NCBI GenBank assembly: GCA_003132405.1
Contig: PKXQ01000057.1
Coordinates: 31,139 to 95,138 of the forward strand
DNA from: Acidobacteriaceae bacterium
Lineage (GTDB): Bacteria > Acidobacteriota > Terriglobia > Terriglobales > Acidobacteriaceae
Direction: 5' to 3'
Length of the DNA: 64,000 bases
Shown here: one piece after another, positions 42,503 through 52,412 of the stretch
Layout of the letters: each line of letters opens with the position of its first letter
Position numbering within the stretch: position 1 is the stretch's first letter
The notes under the pieces: model-generated
What the model was told of the DNA's origin: nothing
Database searches by the model: none
The model's input: only the letters and a program-made list of their open reading frames with translations
Program-made: the position numbers and the translations under genes

Positions 42503-43621
42503 TTACTGCGCGGGCTGCAACTTCAGCTGACCTTCGGCGTGAATCTTAGATGCCGCCTCAATTTCCTTCTTGGCATCCTCTCCCCTGCCCAGACTGCGAT
42601 AGGCCTGCCCCAGCAATGTGTGTGTCGTGTAATTCCCCGGGTCCATTTTCAAAGCATGTTGCAGGTACAGCAGCGAGGTTTGCGGATCATTCCGTCGCAG
42701 TAAAACCTTGCCCATCTGTATGAACGGTCCCGTGCTCGAGGTGTCGAGCGAAATTGCTTTGGCCAGGGCCTCCTGAGCCTGTTGATATTGTCCGGTGCGC
42801 GTGTAAACGTCTCCGAGGCGATCATAGACGGCGAAATACGCCGGGTTAATTTCGCGTTCCTGCTCAAACTCCCTTAGCGCCTGCTCGGTGTCAGATTTGA
42901 AGAGATAAAATTCGCCGAGCATGAAGTGCGCCAACGCCAGCTTTGGCGTGATCGCGAGCGCCTTCTTCGCGGCCTCGGCGGCCGCTTCTGGCAAGTTTGC
43001 CTGCATCAACATCTTGCCCAATAAAAGATAGGCGGCGCCTGAATCGGCGGAGACAGCAAACTGTTCGGCAAACGCCCGACGCGCCTCGTCGAAGTGGTTG
43101 GAGTTGAGGTAGCAAAGTCCGAGAACATAATTCGCGTCCGCATTCGCGTTGGGAGTCCACTGCCGAACTCGTTCAAGAAATGGAATGGCTGCGGCTGGAC
43201 GCCCCAATCGATACAGTGACAATCCCCGCATTTGGATCGCCTCCATGTCATCCGGGTCTTCTTCCATCGCACGCGCGAACGCCTTTTCGGCGGAAAGCAA
43301 TTTGCCCGTGCGGTAATAAGCGATCCCCAACTCGTGCTGCACCCCTTTCGCCGAGCCCCCGGCGGTAGCAGCCAACTGTTCGAGCATCGCTATCGCCTCT
43401 TGCGGCTTGCCGTGCTCCAGTTTTTGGTGCGCATCCGCCAGCATGTCTTTGACATTTGTTTTTGTCGACGGAGTCGCCGAACCCTGTTCTGGAGATACTG
43501 ACGAAGGTTGACCTGGCGAAGTTTGACTATGATCGGCGACAGCGGGCTCGGCAGTAGGCGCGTGGCCCCGGGTGACGCCGCCAATTATGAATAGCACTAT
43601 GAATGCGGCAAGAGTTCGCAT
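42503..43621 (-). CDS. Secreted tetratricopeptide-repeat protein
   Basis: 372 residues. Signal peptide (MRTLAAFIVLFIIGGVTRG), then a Pro/Ser/Thr-rich linker (about 20-60) and eight or so TPR units, for example GVQHELGIAYYRTGKLLSAE, AIQMRGLSLYRLGRPAAAI, ANYVLGLCYLNSNHFDEARR, AYLLLGKMLMQANLPEAAAE, AVYDRLGDVYTRTGQYQQAQ. TPR arrays serve as protein-binding scaffolds; the partner is unknown. The gene is divergent from the CRTAC1 gene 59 bases away. TPR and CRTAC1-like genes are frequent neighbours in Acidobacteria. Confidence 0.85.
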   Translation of the reverse strand: MRTLAAFIVLFIIGGVTRGHAPTAEPAVADHSQTSPGQPSSVSPEQGSATPSTKTNVKDMLADAHQKLEHGKPQEAIAMLEQLAATAGGSAKGVQHELGIAYYRTGKLLSAEKAFARAMEEDPDDMEAIQMRGLSLYRLGRPAAAIPFLERVRQWTPNANADANYVLGLCYLNSNHFDEARRAFAEQFAVSADSGAAYLLLGKMLMQANLPEAAAEAAKKALAITPKLALAHFMLGEFYLFKSDTEQALREFEQEREINPAYFAVYDRLGDVYTRTGQYQQAQEALAKAISLDTSSTGPFIQMGKVLLRRNDPQTSLLYLQHALKMDPGNYTTHTLLGQAYRSLGRGEDAKKEIEAASKIHAEGQLKLQPAQ

Positions 43622-43680
43622 ATTTCAATTCTAACCACAGTCGTTCCCCGGTTGTATTAGCACGATGATACGATTCGTTT

Positions 43681-45504
43681 ATGAGGCGCTCGCGGTACAA
43701 ATTATCGGGTGTTTGTACGAGCCTCACGATCTACCTTTTCGTCTTCATCGCAGCCACTAACGCGCAGATTCAGAAACCTCCTGACGCGACGGTTGCTTCG
43801 GCAAAACAAATTTCGACGTCTCCCTATCCCGCCAGCGAACTTCATCCTGCTCCGGCTTGGTTTATCGACGTCGCTCCGCAGGCCGGCCTACGAATGCAAA
43901 ACGTCAATGGCGGTGTCGAGAGCAAGCAGTACATCATCGAAACCACGGGCAGCGGCGTTGCAATTTTCGATTACGACAACGACGGCTGGCCCGACATATT
44001 TCTCGTCAATGGCACTACGCTGGACGACGCAAAAGTAAAAGGCGCCAACCCGACGAGTCATCTTTTTCACAACAATCACGATGGCACCTTTACCGACGTC
44101 ACTCACGCTGCCGGGCTGGATTTCACCGGATGGGGGCAGGGAGTCTGCGTCGGCGATTACGACAACGACGGCTACGACGATCTGTACGTCACCTATTATG
44201 GCAAGAACCGTCTCTACCACAACGAAGGCAACGGCACCTTTAAAGAAGTAGCCGAGGCCGCCGGAGTCGCAGGCGACGGCACGGCATGGGGCACCGGTTG
44301 CGCTTTTGTCGACTATGATCGCGACGGCAAACTCGACCTGCTCGTCGCCAACTATGTGCGCTTCGATCTCAAGACTTCGCCCAAGCCAGGCCAAGGATTA
44401 ATGTGTGTGTGGAAGGGCACGCCGGTGATGTGCGGACCGCGCGGCCTCGATTCGTCGCCCAACATCCTCTATCACAATCTCGGTGGCGGAAAATTCGCCG
44501 ACGTGAGCAAGTCGAGCGGGATCGAAAAAACTGATGGCCACTACTGCTTCAGCGTCTCGACACTTGATTACGATGATGACGGCTGGCCCGATATCTACGT
44601 CGCCTGCGATAGCACGCCCAGCATTCTCTACCACAATCTTAGGAACGGAACCTTCGTTGACGTTGCCGCCGAAGCCGGCGTCGCTTTCAATGAGGATGGC
44701 CGCGAGCAAGCCGGGATGGGCTCCACAATCGGCGATTATGACAATGACGGACGTCCCGATATTTTCAAGACAAACTTCTCCGACGATTCATCGTCTCTCT
44801 ATCACAACAACGGGGATGGAACATTTTCGTCGACGATCTTCGACGCCGGCCTCGGACTCAACACGCGTTACCTCGGCTGGGGAACGATGTTTATCGATGT
44901 CGACAATGACGGGCGTCCCGACATTCTCGCCGTCAACGGCCACGTGTATCCGGAAGTAGATACCGCTCATCTCGGATCCACCTATCGTGAACCTCGACTT
45001 TTATATTGGAATGCCGGAAATGGAAAGTTCAAAGATATCAGCCAGCAATGCGGCCCCGGTTGCACACAACCTCAGCCCAGTCGCGGCCTCGCCATCGGAG
45101 ATCTGTGGAATGATGGCCGCATGTCCGCCGTTGTAAATAACATGAGCGGTCAACCCATGCTTCTTGTAAACAAGGCCCGCAACAATAACAATTGGTTGGG
45201 TGTGATCACGCGAGGCATCAAATCAAATCGTGACGGCATCGGCGCCAAGGTCACGGTTTTTGCAGGAAGCAATAAATTTGTGCAGGAAGTGCGGAGTGGC
45301 TCCAGCTATATCTCAAATAATGATATGCGGCTTCACTTCGGACTCGGCAGCAGTGCGCAATTCGATCATATCGAGGTTCGGTGGCCCAACGGCATGAGTG
45401 AACTTTTCCCGGGTGGAGCCGCCAATCGCTTCGTCACCTTAACTGAAGGTCGAGGCGAAACTCCGATGGCTCGTGAAACAATCGGCGTTGCTACACATCG
45501 GTAA
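43681..45504 (+). CDS. CRTAC1-family FG-GAP/VCBS protein with ASPIC/UnbV tail
   Basis: 607 residues, exported. After the signal region come at least six integrin-like repeats with calcium loops: DYDNDGWPDIFLVNG, DYDNDGYDDLYVTYYG, DYDRDGKLDLLVANY, DYDDDGWPDIYVACD, DYDNDGRPDIFKTNF, DVDNDGRPDILAVNG. These build a Ca2+-stabilised propeller. The last ~110 residues are the ASPIC/UnbV domain (WLGVITRGIKSNRDGIGAKV, EVRSGSSYISNNDMRLHFGL, IEVRWPNG). The likely site is the periplasm or the cell surface. The function of this bacterial family is not established; carbohydrate or protein binding is often assumed. Start ATG 43681. Confidence 0.9.
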   Translation: MRRSRYKLSGVCTSLTIYLFVFIAATNAQIQKPPDATVASAKQISTSPYPASELHPAPAWFIDVAPQAGLRMQNVNGGVESKQYIIETTGSGVAIFDYDNDGWPDIFLVNGTTLDDAKVKGANPTSHLFHNNHDGTFTDVTHAAGLDFTGWGQGVCVGDYDNDGYDDLYVTYYGKNRLYHNEGNGTFKEVAEAAGVAGDGTAWGTGCAFVDYDRDGKLDLLVANYVRFDLKTSPKPGQGLMCVWKGTPVMCGPRGLDSSPNILYHNLGGGKFADVSKSSGIEKTDGHYCFSVSTLDYDDDGWPDIYVACDSTPSILYHNLRNGTFVDVAAEAGVAFNEDGREQAGMGSTIGDYDNDGRPDIFKTNFSDDSSSLYHNNGDGTFSSTIFDAGLGLNTRYLGWGTMFIDVDNDGRPDILAVNGHVYPEVDTAHLGSTYREPRLLYWNAGNGKFKDISQQCGPGCTQPQPSRGLAIGDLWNDGRMSAVVNNMSGQPMLLVNKARNNNNWLGVITRGIKSNRDGIGAKVTVFAGSNKFVQEVRSGSSYISNNDMRLHFGLGSSAQFDHIEVRWPNGMSELFPGGAANRFVTLTEGRGETPMARETIGVATHR

Positions 45505-45603
45505 GATAGGCAATTCAGGTTAGGGAAAGAACGTCATATTGCGATCAATGAAGAGAGATATTCGACTGACTTGCACGTGACTTAGAACCAACCGCGAGGC
45601 GCC

Positions 45604-48216
45604 ATGTCGTCACCAGGCAAACTCCATCCAAGCGCACGAGCAAACTCTCTACTAGCCTTGTCGTGTCTTTTTATCGCGTGTTCGCCGGAACTTGAAGCTC
45701 AAACCAAGGTCGAAACCGACAACCGATTCAGCCAGCTCGCCTGGACTACGGATTCTACCGGCCCGCGGCGATTCATCTCTGTCCACGGACGCCGAGCCGC
45801 TGTCTTCGGCTATTCCGAAGCCGGCTTGGAGGTTTGGGCCTATCCGTTGCAGCTTTTCAGCTCGTACGGCGTCTCCTTTCGTCAGCAAGGAGCAACCACG
45901 GCAATCGACGGCGAGAGCATTCTCCGTCGGATCTCATACAGTCCCGAGTCCGTAACTCGCATTTATGCAGGTCCCGATTTCATAGTTAGGGAAACAATTT
46001 TTGTCCCGCTCGACGAACCGGGTGCGATCATCCATTACGAAGTCGAGAGCGCCCGCCCCGTCGATATCATCGTCCGCTTTATTCCCGTCCTCGATCTGAT
46101 GTGGCCCGCCGGCATCGGTGGGCAGGAGGTCCGCTGGAGACCGGCAGACTTGGCATATGTTCTTTTCGAGCCGACTCATCGATTCACGGCCAGCATAGGC
46201 TCGCCCAATATAGTCGAGCATGACGAGACGCCAAACACCGCTCAACAATTGGGCAGCGCGCCCGGCTTGGCTTTCACCATGCGCGCGGGCAGCCACAATA
46301 CGGCGCGAGTAATTATTGCCGGTTGCGCCATTGGCCAGAATGTCAGCGCGATCGCCAAAACACTGCTGCAGCAGGAAGCTGCTTTCGAGAAAGATGCCAC
46401 CGATCATTACGCCGACTTACTAAGTCATGCTTTACAAATTGAGACTCCCGATGCTGATACAAACCGCGCCTTAGCTTGGTCTGAAATTGCGCTCGACCAG
46501 GCCTGGGTGTGTAACCCCGATCTCGGTTGCGGTCTGGTCGCTGGATATGGTCCCTCACGCAAAGCGCGGCGGCCACAATATGATTGGTTTTTCGCCGGAG
46601 ATGGAATGGTGTCCATTCAAGCTCTGCTCGCCTCCGGGCAGTACGAACGGGCTCGCCAGGAACTGGAATTCATTCTCAAATATCAGGATCAGAAGACCGG
46701 CATGATTTGGCACGAGCAGTCACAGAGCGCCGGATTGCTCGATTGGAATAAGTATCCTTACATGTTCGTTCATGTCGACCTGACTTTTCAGTTCCTTAAT
46801 ACCGTGGGCAAGTATTTTTCTGTCACGGGCGATCAGGGTTTTGCCAGAGATCACTGGCCATCGATCCGGTCGGCTTTCGACTACTGCATTTCTCTTTTGG
46901 ATAAAAAAGACGGGCTGCCACGTATTCCCGCGGATAAAGAAGGCGGCAGAGAGCAGGATGCACTCAGCGACGAGCTGGTGTTGTCGGCAAACTGGGCGTC
47001 GGCAGCAAAAGCTTTCGCCAGCCTCGCCCGTGCAACCGGTCACGACACCGATGTCGCCGATGCAGTCGCGGCCAGCCGTGCCGCCATGGTGGCCATCCGG
47101 CAGCGATATTGGGATAAGACGCAGCAACTTTGGATCACGGGTTACACTCGTTCCGGCACCCCTTTGATTGATCATGATATAGGTCCGGCTAGCGTCATGG
47201 ATGAAGCGTTGTTTCCCGCAGAGCAGCGTGATTCGCTGCTTGACCAGATTGCCACTGCAGATTTTCAGACTGATTGGGGTACGCGCGGGAAAGCCGCGAG
47301 CGCGCACCTTTACGACCCAAATTCCTATTCTAGCGGAAGTGTATGGGCAACCGGCACCGCCGGGATCGCCAACACTTTCTGGGCCGAGCATCGTCCCGCA
47401 ACGGCCTATCCCATCTGGAGCGCACTCGTCCCCTGGAGTTCTCTCGATTCTCTGGGACATATGCATGAGGCGCTCGCAGGCGATTACTATCACGAGGAAT
47501 TGGAATCCGTGCCCGAGCAAACATGGTCGTCCGCCGCGTTCTTTACCACAACGGTGGACGGATTGCTGGGAGTGCACATTGACGGAGTATCGAACCACCT
47601 CGCCTTCACTCCGCACCTGCCGCCCAACTGGAATGCGATAACTCTCCGCCACCTGCACGTGGGCGCCTCGGAAATCAGTCTCAGCATGGTTCAATCCACG
47701 ACTGAAATACGCCTCGAAATGCAAAATGAGGGCGTTCCTGTCGCAATTGCATTTGATCCGGCAATTCCTTTGGGCGCGAAGCTACTCGGCGCGCACTTAG
47801 GGCAGCACTCTATCTCGGCAACACCAGAAGAGCACACACAAGATACTCACGCGAAAGTGGAGTTTACTCTGCTTCATGGGAAAATGTTGCTCAGCATGAG
47901 TTATGCGGGCGGAGTTACGATTATTTCTAACCCGCCGCAACTTATGATTGGCGAACCCAGCAAGGCAATCAGGGTTACCGGAGTTAGTCTTAAGAACCGA
48001 GTGTACAGAATAGATATCGACTATCTACCAGGTGACGCTTCGAGCTTCGAACTTCGGACGCCGTGGACTATTAAAGACGCGCAAGGTGCGACGCTTGAAA
48101 CGGTTTCGCCCAACTTCTATCGATTGACGGTCAGCGTACCCGCTCAAGAGAAGAAAGCCGGCGTTTATCAACATGCCACAGTTACCATAACCTTTACCGA
48201 TGCTCACGCTTCATGA
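45604..48216 (+). CDS. Second secreted (alpha/alpha)6 glycosidase, paralog of the gene at 32.7 kb
   Basis: 870 residues; signal region ANSLLALSCLFIACSPELEA, possibly a lipoprotein (LFIACS) . A beta-sandwich domain comes first (FIVRETIFVPLDEPGAIIHY, VRFIPVLDLMWPA), then the barrel: YDWFFAGDGMVSIQALLASG, GMIWHEQSQSAGLLDWNKYP, YWDKTQQLWITGYTRSG, DPNSYSSGSVWATGTAGIAN, and a C-terminal beta domain. The order of motifs is the same as in the 871-residue protein, with GAGDG/GRDSL differences around the first catalytic loop, suggesting another glycan specificity. The stop overlaps the GH36 start by four bases, so both are translated together. Confidence 0.75.
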   Translation: MSSPGKLHPSARANSLLALSCLFIACSPELEAQTKVETDNRFSQLAWTTDSTGPRRFISVHGRRAAVFGYSEAGLEVWAYPLQLFSSYGVSFRQQGATTAIDGESILRRISYSPESVTRIYAGPDFIVRETIFVPLDEPGAIIHYEVESARPVDIIVRFIPVLDLMWPAGIGGQEVRWRPADLAYVLFEPTHRFTASIGSPNIVEHDETPNTAQQLGSAPGLAFTMRAGSHNTARVIIAGCAIGQNVSAIAKTLLQQEAAFEKDATDHYADLLSHALQIETPDADTNRALAWSEIALDQAWVCNPDLGCGLVAGYGPSRKARRPQYDWFFAGDGMVSIQALLASGQYERARQELEFILKYQDQKTGMIWHEQSQSAGLLDWNKYPYMFVHVDLTFQFLNTVGKYFSVTGDQGFARDHWPSIRSAFDYCISLLDKKDGLPRIPADKEGGREQDALSDELVLSANWASAAKAFASLARATGHDTDVADAVAASRAAMVAIRQRYWDKTQQLWITGYTRSGTPLIDHDIGPASVMDEALFPAEQRDSLLDQIATADFQTDWGTRGKAASAHLYDPNSYSSGSVWATGTAGIANTFWAEHRPATAYPIWSALVPWSSLDSLGHMHEALAGDYYHEELESVPEQTWSSAAFFTTTVDGLLGVHIDGVSNHLAFTPHLPPNWNAITLRHLHVGASEISLSMVQSTTEIRLEMQNEGVPVAIAFDPAIPLGAKLLGAHLGQHSISATPEEHTQDTHAKVEFTLLHGKMLLSMSYAGGVTIISNPPQLMIGEPSKAIRVTGVSLKNRVYRIDIDYLPGDASSFELRTPWTIKDAQGATLETVSPNFYRLTVSVPAQEKKAGVYQHATVTITFTDAHAS

Positions 48217-50387
48217 CAATCCGTTGCGACTTCTTAATGCTGCTGGCTTACTTACTACTCTCGATCGCAGCTGCTTCTCAGACGACCGCTAACCTGGAGA
48301 CATCTGATACTAAGTTGCAGTTAGAGGCAGGTACCAATGCGCCCCGACTTATTGCTCTGCAATCCGGAGATTGGCGCAACCGCGCGACTGAATCTCCGAT
48401 TCCCACCGTGGAAATCGATGGCCGATCCATACAGCTCGACTGGACATTTAACCCCGTCGCGAGCCACGTCGACAAGAAGCTTGTGAGCTTCGTATATGAC
48501 ACGGTTTCACCGCGCCTGCGACTTACTTGGGAATGGGAAGTTCGTTCTGAGCACGGCCCGATTGAGCACCAGATACGCATCGAAAACCGCGACTCCACCG
48601 AACTCTGGCTACCGCTTGAGCCGAGTTTTGTTTTCGACTGGCAAGAGGCGCTTCAAGATCAGTTACAGCACTTTTATGTAGAAAAAGGTGCTGACACTCC
48701 GTCCGCGATCGGAACCCACTTACTTGCGGTTTCCGAAGGGTATGAATGGGAGGGAGCGTCGAGTAGTTACGCGCAACCCCGTCCCGGAGAGGCGCGGGAG
48801 ATCATTCCCTATTTTCTCGTTGAGCGCGCCAACGGGTCACAATCAGGATGGTATGTCGGCGTAGAGTTTAGCGGTCGCACCCATCTGACGCTGACTCGTA
48901 AAGGTGTCTCTCTACGCGGTAAGGTTGGTCTCAACCCCAATCCGGGCCCATTTCGAACTCGGCTCAAGCCCGGTGAGGTTTTTGAAACACCGCGAATCTT
49001 TCTCGGTGCCACCGATGGCGGACCGGACGCGACGGCGAATGTTCTTCGCCGCTGGGTTCGCGAGGTTCTTACCAACCCAGATACCTGGAAGAATCCTAAC
49101 TATCCGCTCTTAGTAAACAACAGTTGGGGCGGAGGCATGGCCGTCAACGAAGAAATTGCGCGCCACATGATTCGCGACTCCGCCGATCTCGGCTTTGAGA
49201 TGTTCCACCTCGACGCGGGCTGGTTCCGCGGCGTGGGCGATTGGTATCCAGATGCCAGGAAATTTCCGCATGGACTGCGACCGCTGGCGGATGAGGCCCA
49301 CGCCCGGGGGCTAAAGTTTGGGCTTTGGGTAGACTGGGCGCAGGCAGCGCTCAATACGGCGCCCGGTGCATTGAACGTTCGTGATCCCGAAGTTCGCGGA
49401 TGGTTAACCTCTGATTTGCCGCCCGACTGGAAGCCAGAAGAGTTCAAAGGGCAAACAATCGACATCGGAGTCCCCCAGGCAAAAGCCTGGGCCATGCGAG
49501 AAACCAATCGCATCGTAGACGATTACAACCTCGACATGCTCGAGCACGATGGATACTTAGTAGCCAAAGGTTGCGATGCGTCCGACCATCCTCACGCGCC
49601 CCCGGACCCGCTGAATCAGTGCACCTACCGCGACGCCGGTTTTGAATTCGTGAGCAGCACAAATTCGACTGATGTCAACTACCATGCGGCTCGAGCGTAC
49701 TATGACATTCAATCGAATCTGCGGCAGAAGCATCCGGGGTTACTGCTCGAGATATGCAATGACGGAGGCCGGATGGTGGATTTCGGCAGCGCCGCTCATG
49801 GCGACTACTTTTCGATTACTGATACCTACGACCCACTTTCCAATCGGCGCGCCTTCTACGACGCAAGCTTCGTCTTGCCCACCGCCATGCTTGAGACCTA
49901 CGTTGAACGTTGGCCAACTGCAAGGACCGGGAATTTCCGTTACATGTTGCGGAGTGGGATGATGGGATGGTTGAGCGTCATGATCGATACAACGTCATGG
50001 AATGCCGAGCAACACAGCGCCGCCAAAGAAGAATTAGAGTTGTACAAGAAAGAATTGCGTCCGCTCATTCGAGACGCCAATCTTTACCATATCTCTGAAC
50101 GCCCGGACGGATTGCACTGGGACGGCATGGAATACTTTGATCCGAATGCGCGTCGCGGCGTCGTCTATGCGTTTCGTGGTTCGGTGGAGAATGAAGCCGA
50201 CCATAAATTCGTATTACATGGTCTGAGTCCGCGTTCCCGCTACCAGTTACAATTCCAAGATCATTCCGCCCCCGAACAAATCGTCGAAGGCAGTGAACTC
50301 ATGAAAGGCGGAATTAATTTTCATCTGCCAAGCCCGAATAGTTCTGAAATTGTTTCACTAAGGGAATTGCCCGCTCCGACTGATTGA
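48213..50387 (+). CDS. Secreted GH36-type alpha-galactosidase
   Basis: 724 residues, signal peptide FLMLLAYLLLSIAAASQ. An N-terminal beta-supersandwich is followed by a TIM barrel with FEMFHLDAGWFRGVGDWYPD, KFPHGLRPLADEAHARGLKF-type motif, GLWVDWAQ, LDMLEHDGYLVAKGC (nucleophile Asp region) and YFSITDTYDP (acid/base region), and a C-terminal beta domain. The LexxDxGW and kFP.Gl..l motifs are those of GH36/clan GH-D. It should cleave terminal alpha-galactosides, or alpha-N-acetylgalactosaminides, in the periplasm. The ATGA overlap with the preceding glycosidase shows an operon in which debranching and galactose removal could act on one glycan. Confidence 0.85.
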   Translation: MTIRCDFLMLLAYLLLSIAAASQTTANLETSDTKLQLEAGTNAPRLIALQSGDWRNRATESPIPTVEIDGRSIQLDWTFNPVASHVDKKLVSFVYDTVSPRLRLTWEWEVRSEHGPIEHQIRIENRDSTELWLPLEPSFVFDWQEALQDQLQHFYVEKGADTPSAIGTHLLAVSEGYEWEGASSSYAQPRPGEAREIIPYFLVERANGSQSGWYVGVEFSGRTHLTLTRKGVSLRGKVGLNPNPGPFRTRLKPGEVFETPRIFLGATDGGPDATANVLRRWVREVLTNPDTWKNPNYPLLVNNSWGGGMAVNEEIARHMIRDSADLGFEMFHLDAGWFRGVGDWYPDARKFPHGLRPLADEAHARGLKFGLWVDWAQAALNTAPGALNVRDPEVRGWLTSDLPPDWKPEEFKGQTIDIGVPQAKAWAMRETNRIVDDYNLDMLEHDGYLVAKGCDASDHPHAPPDPLNQCTYRDAGFEFVSSTNSTDVNYHAARAYYDIQSNLRQKHPGLLLEICNDGGRMVDFGSAAHGDYFSITDTYDPLSNRRAFYDASFVLPTAMLETYVERWPTARTGNFRYMLRSGMMGWLSVMIDTTSWNAEQHSAAKEELELYKKELRPLIRDANLYHISERPDGLHWDGMEYFDPNARRGVVYAFRGSVENEADHKFVLHGLSPRSRYQLQFQDHSAPEQIVEGSELMKGGINFHLPSPNSSEIVSLRELPAPTD

Positions 50388-50705
50388 CCCAATTTTTCCG
50401 CAGCGGCTCCGCAACTCGTCGGAAGGTCTGTTGTCGGTCACACTTTACGCGAATCGCTAGATAGCTTTGCCACACCAAAAGGCTTTCGATTCATGGCGCA
50501 ACGACTTTCGCGCGATAAACCAACTATTTTTATTGAGCAGTCTGCGGGTTCGCCTTGGTGTCCAGGCTGGTTTAGAAATCCGCTGGCAGACCGCAATCGC
50601 TTCAGCCCGCATCGTGTCTGGCGGACAAAATGTTGGCCATTCCGCCGCCGGAAATGCGACACGCAAGGAATTGGCTACCATCACCGCCAAGTCGCGAACG
50701 CTCGG
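50388..50705. other. Intergenic stretch between convergent operons
   Basis: Between the GH36 stop and the end of the dehydrogenase gene. Short open frames on both strands lack ribosome sites and any recognisable motif. No terminator with a T-run is visible. Confidence 0.4.
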
Positions 50706-52031
50706 TTACCAGCAGATTCCTTCATAGGTTCTCGCTCCATCCGGGCGGCGCGTCTTATCGAGATGGATCAGATCAATCACGATGTGCTCAGGGCGAAGGT
50801 ATTTGGCAATATGATCTTTGCTCGCCGATTTGTTGCCCAGGATCACAACTTCTGCGCCCCGCATCACGGCTTCGAGGTCGGCTGAGAGCACGGATCCGAT
50901 ATGCGGGATGACTTCTTCGATGTACTGGCGATTGGCGCCAGCCAGGCGGCCTAGGGAAACATCCTCGTCCCAGACTTTGACTTCGAGGCCTTCTCCGAGC
51001 AGACGCTTGATCAGCTGCACCTGCGGGCTCTCGCGCAAATCGTCGGTGCCCGCTTTGAAGCTCAGCCCTAGCTGCGCAATTTTCTTTTTGCCTGTGCTCA
51101 ATACCATTTCGACGGCGCGATCGACATGCTCGGCGTTGCTCGGCATAAGCGACTCGAGCAGCGGCAACTTGAGATCGAGTTCTTTCGCTTTGTAGGTAAT
51201 CGCACGCAAATCTTTTGGAAGGCAGGAACCACCGAAGGCGAAGCCGGGAAACAGATAGGCGGGAGAAATGTTGAGCTTGGTGTCCGAGGTAAAAATCTTC
51301 GTCACCGCGTGCGCGTCGACGCCCAGATGCTTGCACATCGTCCCCATCTCATTGGCGAATCCGACCTTCACCGCGTGATAGCAGTTGGAAAAATACTTGA
51401 CCATTTCGGCCACGGGGATGGTCGTCTCGTAAAGCGTGCCGGGAGTCTGCTTATAAAGTTCGCGCAGCGGCGCAAGGTTCTGCGTGTCGCTAGCGCCGAG
51501 AATCGTGTAGGGCGGGTTGAGGAAGTCAGCGACGGCACTGCCTTCGCGCATGAACTCCGGGTTGTAGCAGACGGTGAAATCCTCGCGACACTTCTTGCCG
51601 CTTTCCTTTTCTAATATTGGAAGCACAATCGTCTCGGTAGTACCGGCCAGTACCGTGCTGCGCAGAACAAAAACGTGCGGCGATTGTTTCTGGCGAATGG
51701 CGGCGCCGATCTCTTTGGCTACATGCTCGATGTGGCTGAGATCGAGCTTGCCATTTTTCAAGCTTGGCGTGCCGACGCAGACGAAGGAAACTTCCGAATT
51801 CAACACAGCCTCGTTAGCATCGGTGGTCGCATGCAGCAGGCCGGCGCGATGGGCCTCCGCGACCATCTCCGACATGCGCGCTTCGATGATCGGAGTGCGC
51901 CCCGATCCCATCATCTCAACCTTGGCGCGGCTGACATCGACGCCGATGACATTGTGGCCCATGGAGGCAAAGCAGGCGGCTGACACCGAACCGACGTATC
52001 CCAACCCAAAAATGCTGACCGACAAACCCAA
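50706..52031 (-). CDS. Nucleotide-sugar 6-dehydrogenase (GDP-mannose/UDP-glucose type)
   Basis: 441 residues from TTG 52031, chosen because GGAG lies 8 bases upstream and the next residues begin the Rossmann fold (LSVSIFGLGYVGSVSAACFA). The longer frame to 52178 has no such site. Domains: NAD binding (about 1-200, with FVCVGTPS and STVLAGTTE), central helix with YFSNCYHAVKVGFANEMG, the catalytic Cys in FAFGGSCLPKDLRA, and UDP/GDP-binding C-terminus (LGLSFKAGTDDLRESP). The GGSCLPKDLRA loop is closest to AlgD, GDP-mannose 6-dehydrogenase; UDP-glucose remains possible. It oxidises a sugar nucleotide to the uronic acid for exopolysaccharide. It is divergent from rfbBAC. Confidence 0.88.
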   Translation of the reverse strand: MGLSVSIFGLGYVGSVSAACFASMGHNVIGVDVSRAKVEMMGSGRTPIIEARMSEMVAEAHRAGLLHATTDANEAVLNSEVSFVCVGTPSLKNGKLDLSHIEHVAKEIGAAIRQKQSPHVFVLRSTVLAGTTETIVLPILEKESGKKCREDFTVCYNPEFMREGSAVADFLNPPYTILGASDTQNLAPLRELYKQTPGTLYETTIPVAEMVKYFSNCYHAVKVGFANEMGTMCKHLGVDAHAVTKIFTSDTKLNISPAYLFPGFAFGGSCLPKDLRAITYKAKELDLKLPLLESLMPSNAEHVDRAVEMVLSTGKKKIAQLGLSFKAGTDDLRESPQVQLIKRLLGEGLEVKVWDEDVSLGRLAGANRQYIEEVIPHIGSVLSADLEAVMRGAEVVILGNKSASKDHIAKYLRPEHIVIDLIHLDKTRRPDGARTYEGICW

Positions 52032-52412
52032 TCGCAATTCTCCTTTTACCAACGAGTGCGAGGCTGCTGTTCCGCAGTCTGAACTATACCAATCCCCTGG
52101 TAATAATTGGCAAACATCTCCATCAGCTGATCTTTTAACAACGTGAAAGGCAGGCAAAGTTCGATAAATAGCCGTCACCGAGCTGCATCGCAGCGACTTT
52201 CATCGCCAAATATCGAGTCGTCGATGAAGTGGCCCTTGAGGCCCCATTTGCGCATTGGGAAAATGCTCCAGCTTGCGTGCAAAAGGAATCTTATCCATTT
52301 TCTTGCCCTCTAGTAGAATGTTCTCGAGCGATTCCGAGTCTCACCTTTTTGTTTGGGCTATCTCAGGGCTTTCGCCGACGTTCAAGATGGGAGTTTGTCC
52401 ACCAACCCGAAG
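52032..52412. other. Divergent promoter region of the dehydrogenase and rfb genes
   Basis: 381 bases without a supported gene. It must contain the promoters of both transcripts, but I see no convincing -35/-10 pair or long palindrome. Confidence 0.4.

Noticed and set aside
50467..50727. 86-codon plus-strand and overlapping minus-strand frames in the spacer
   Set aside because: No ribosome site, no motif, and the first overlaps the end of the dehydrogenase gene.
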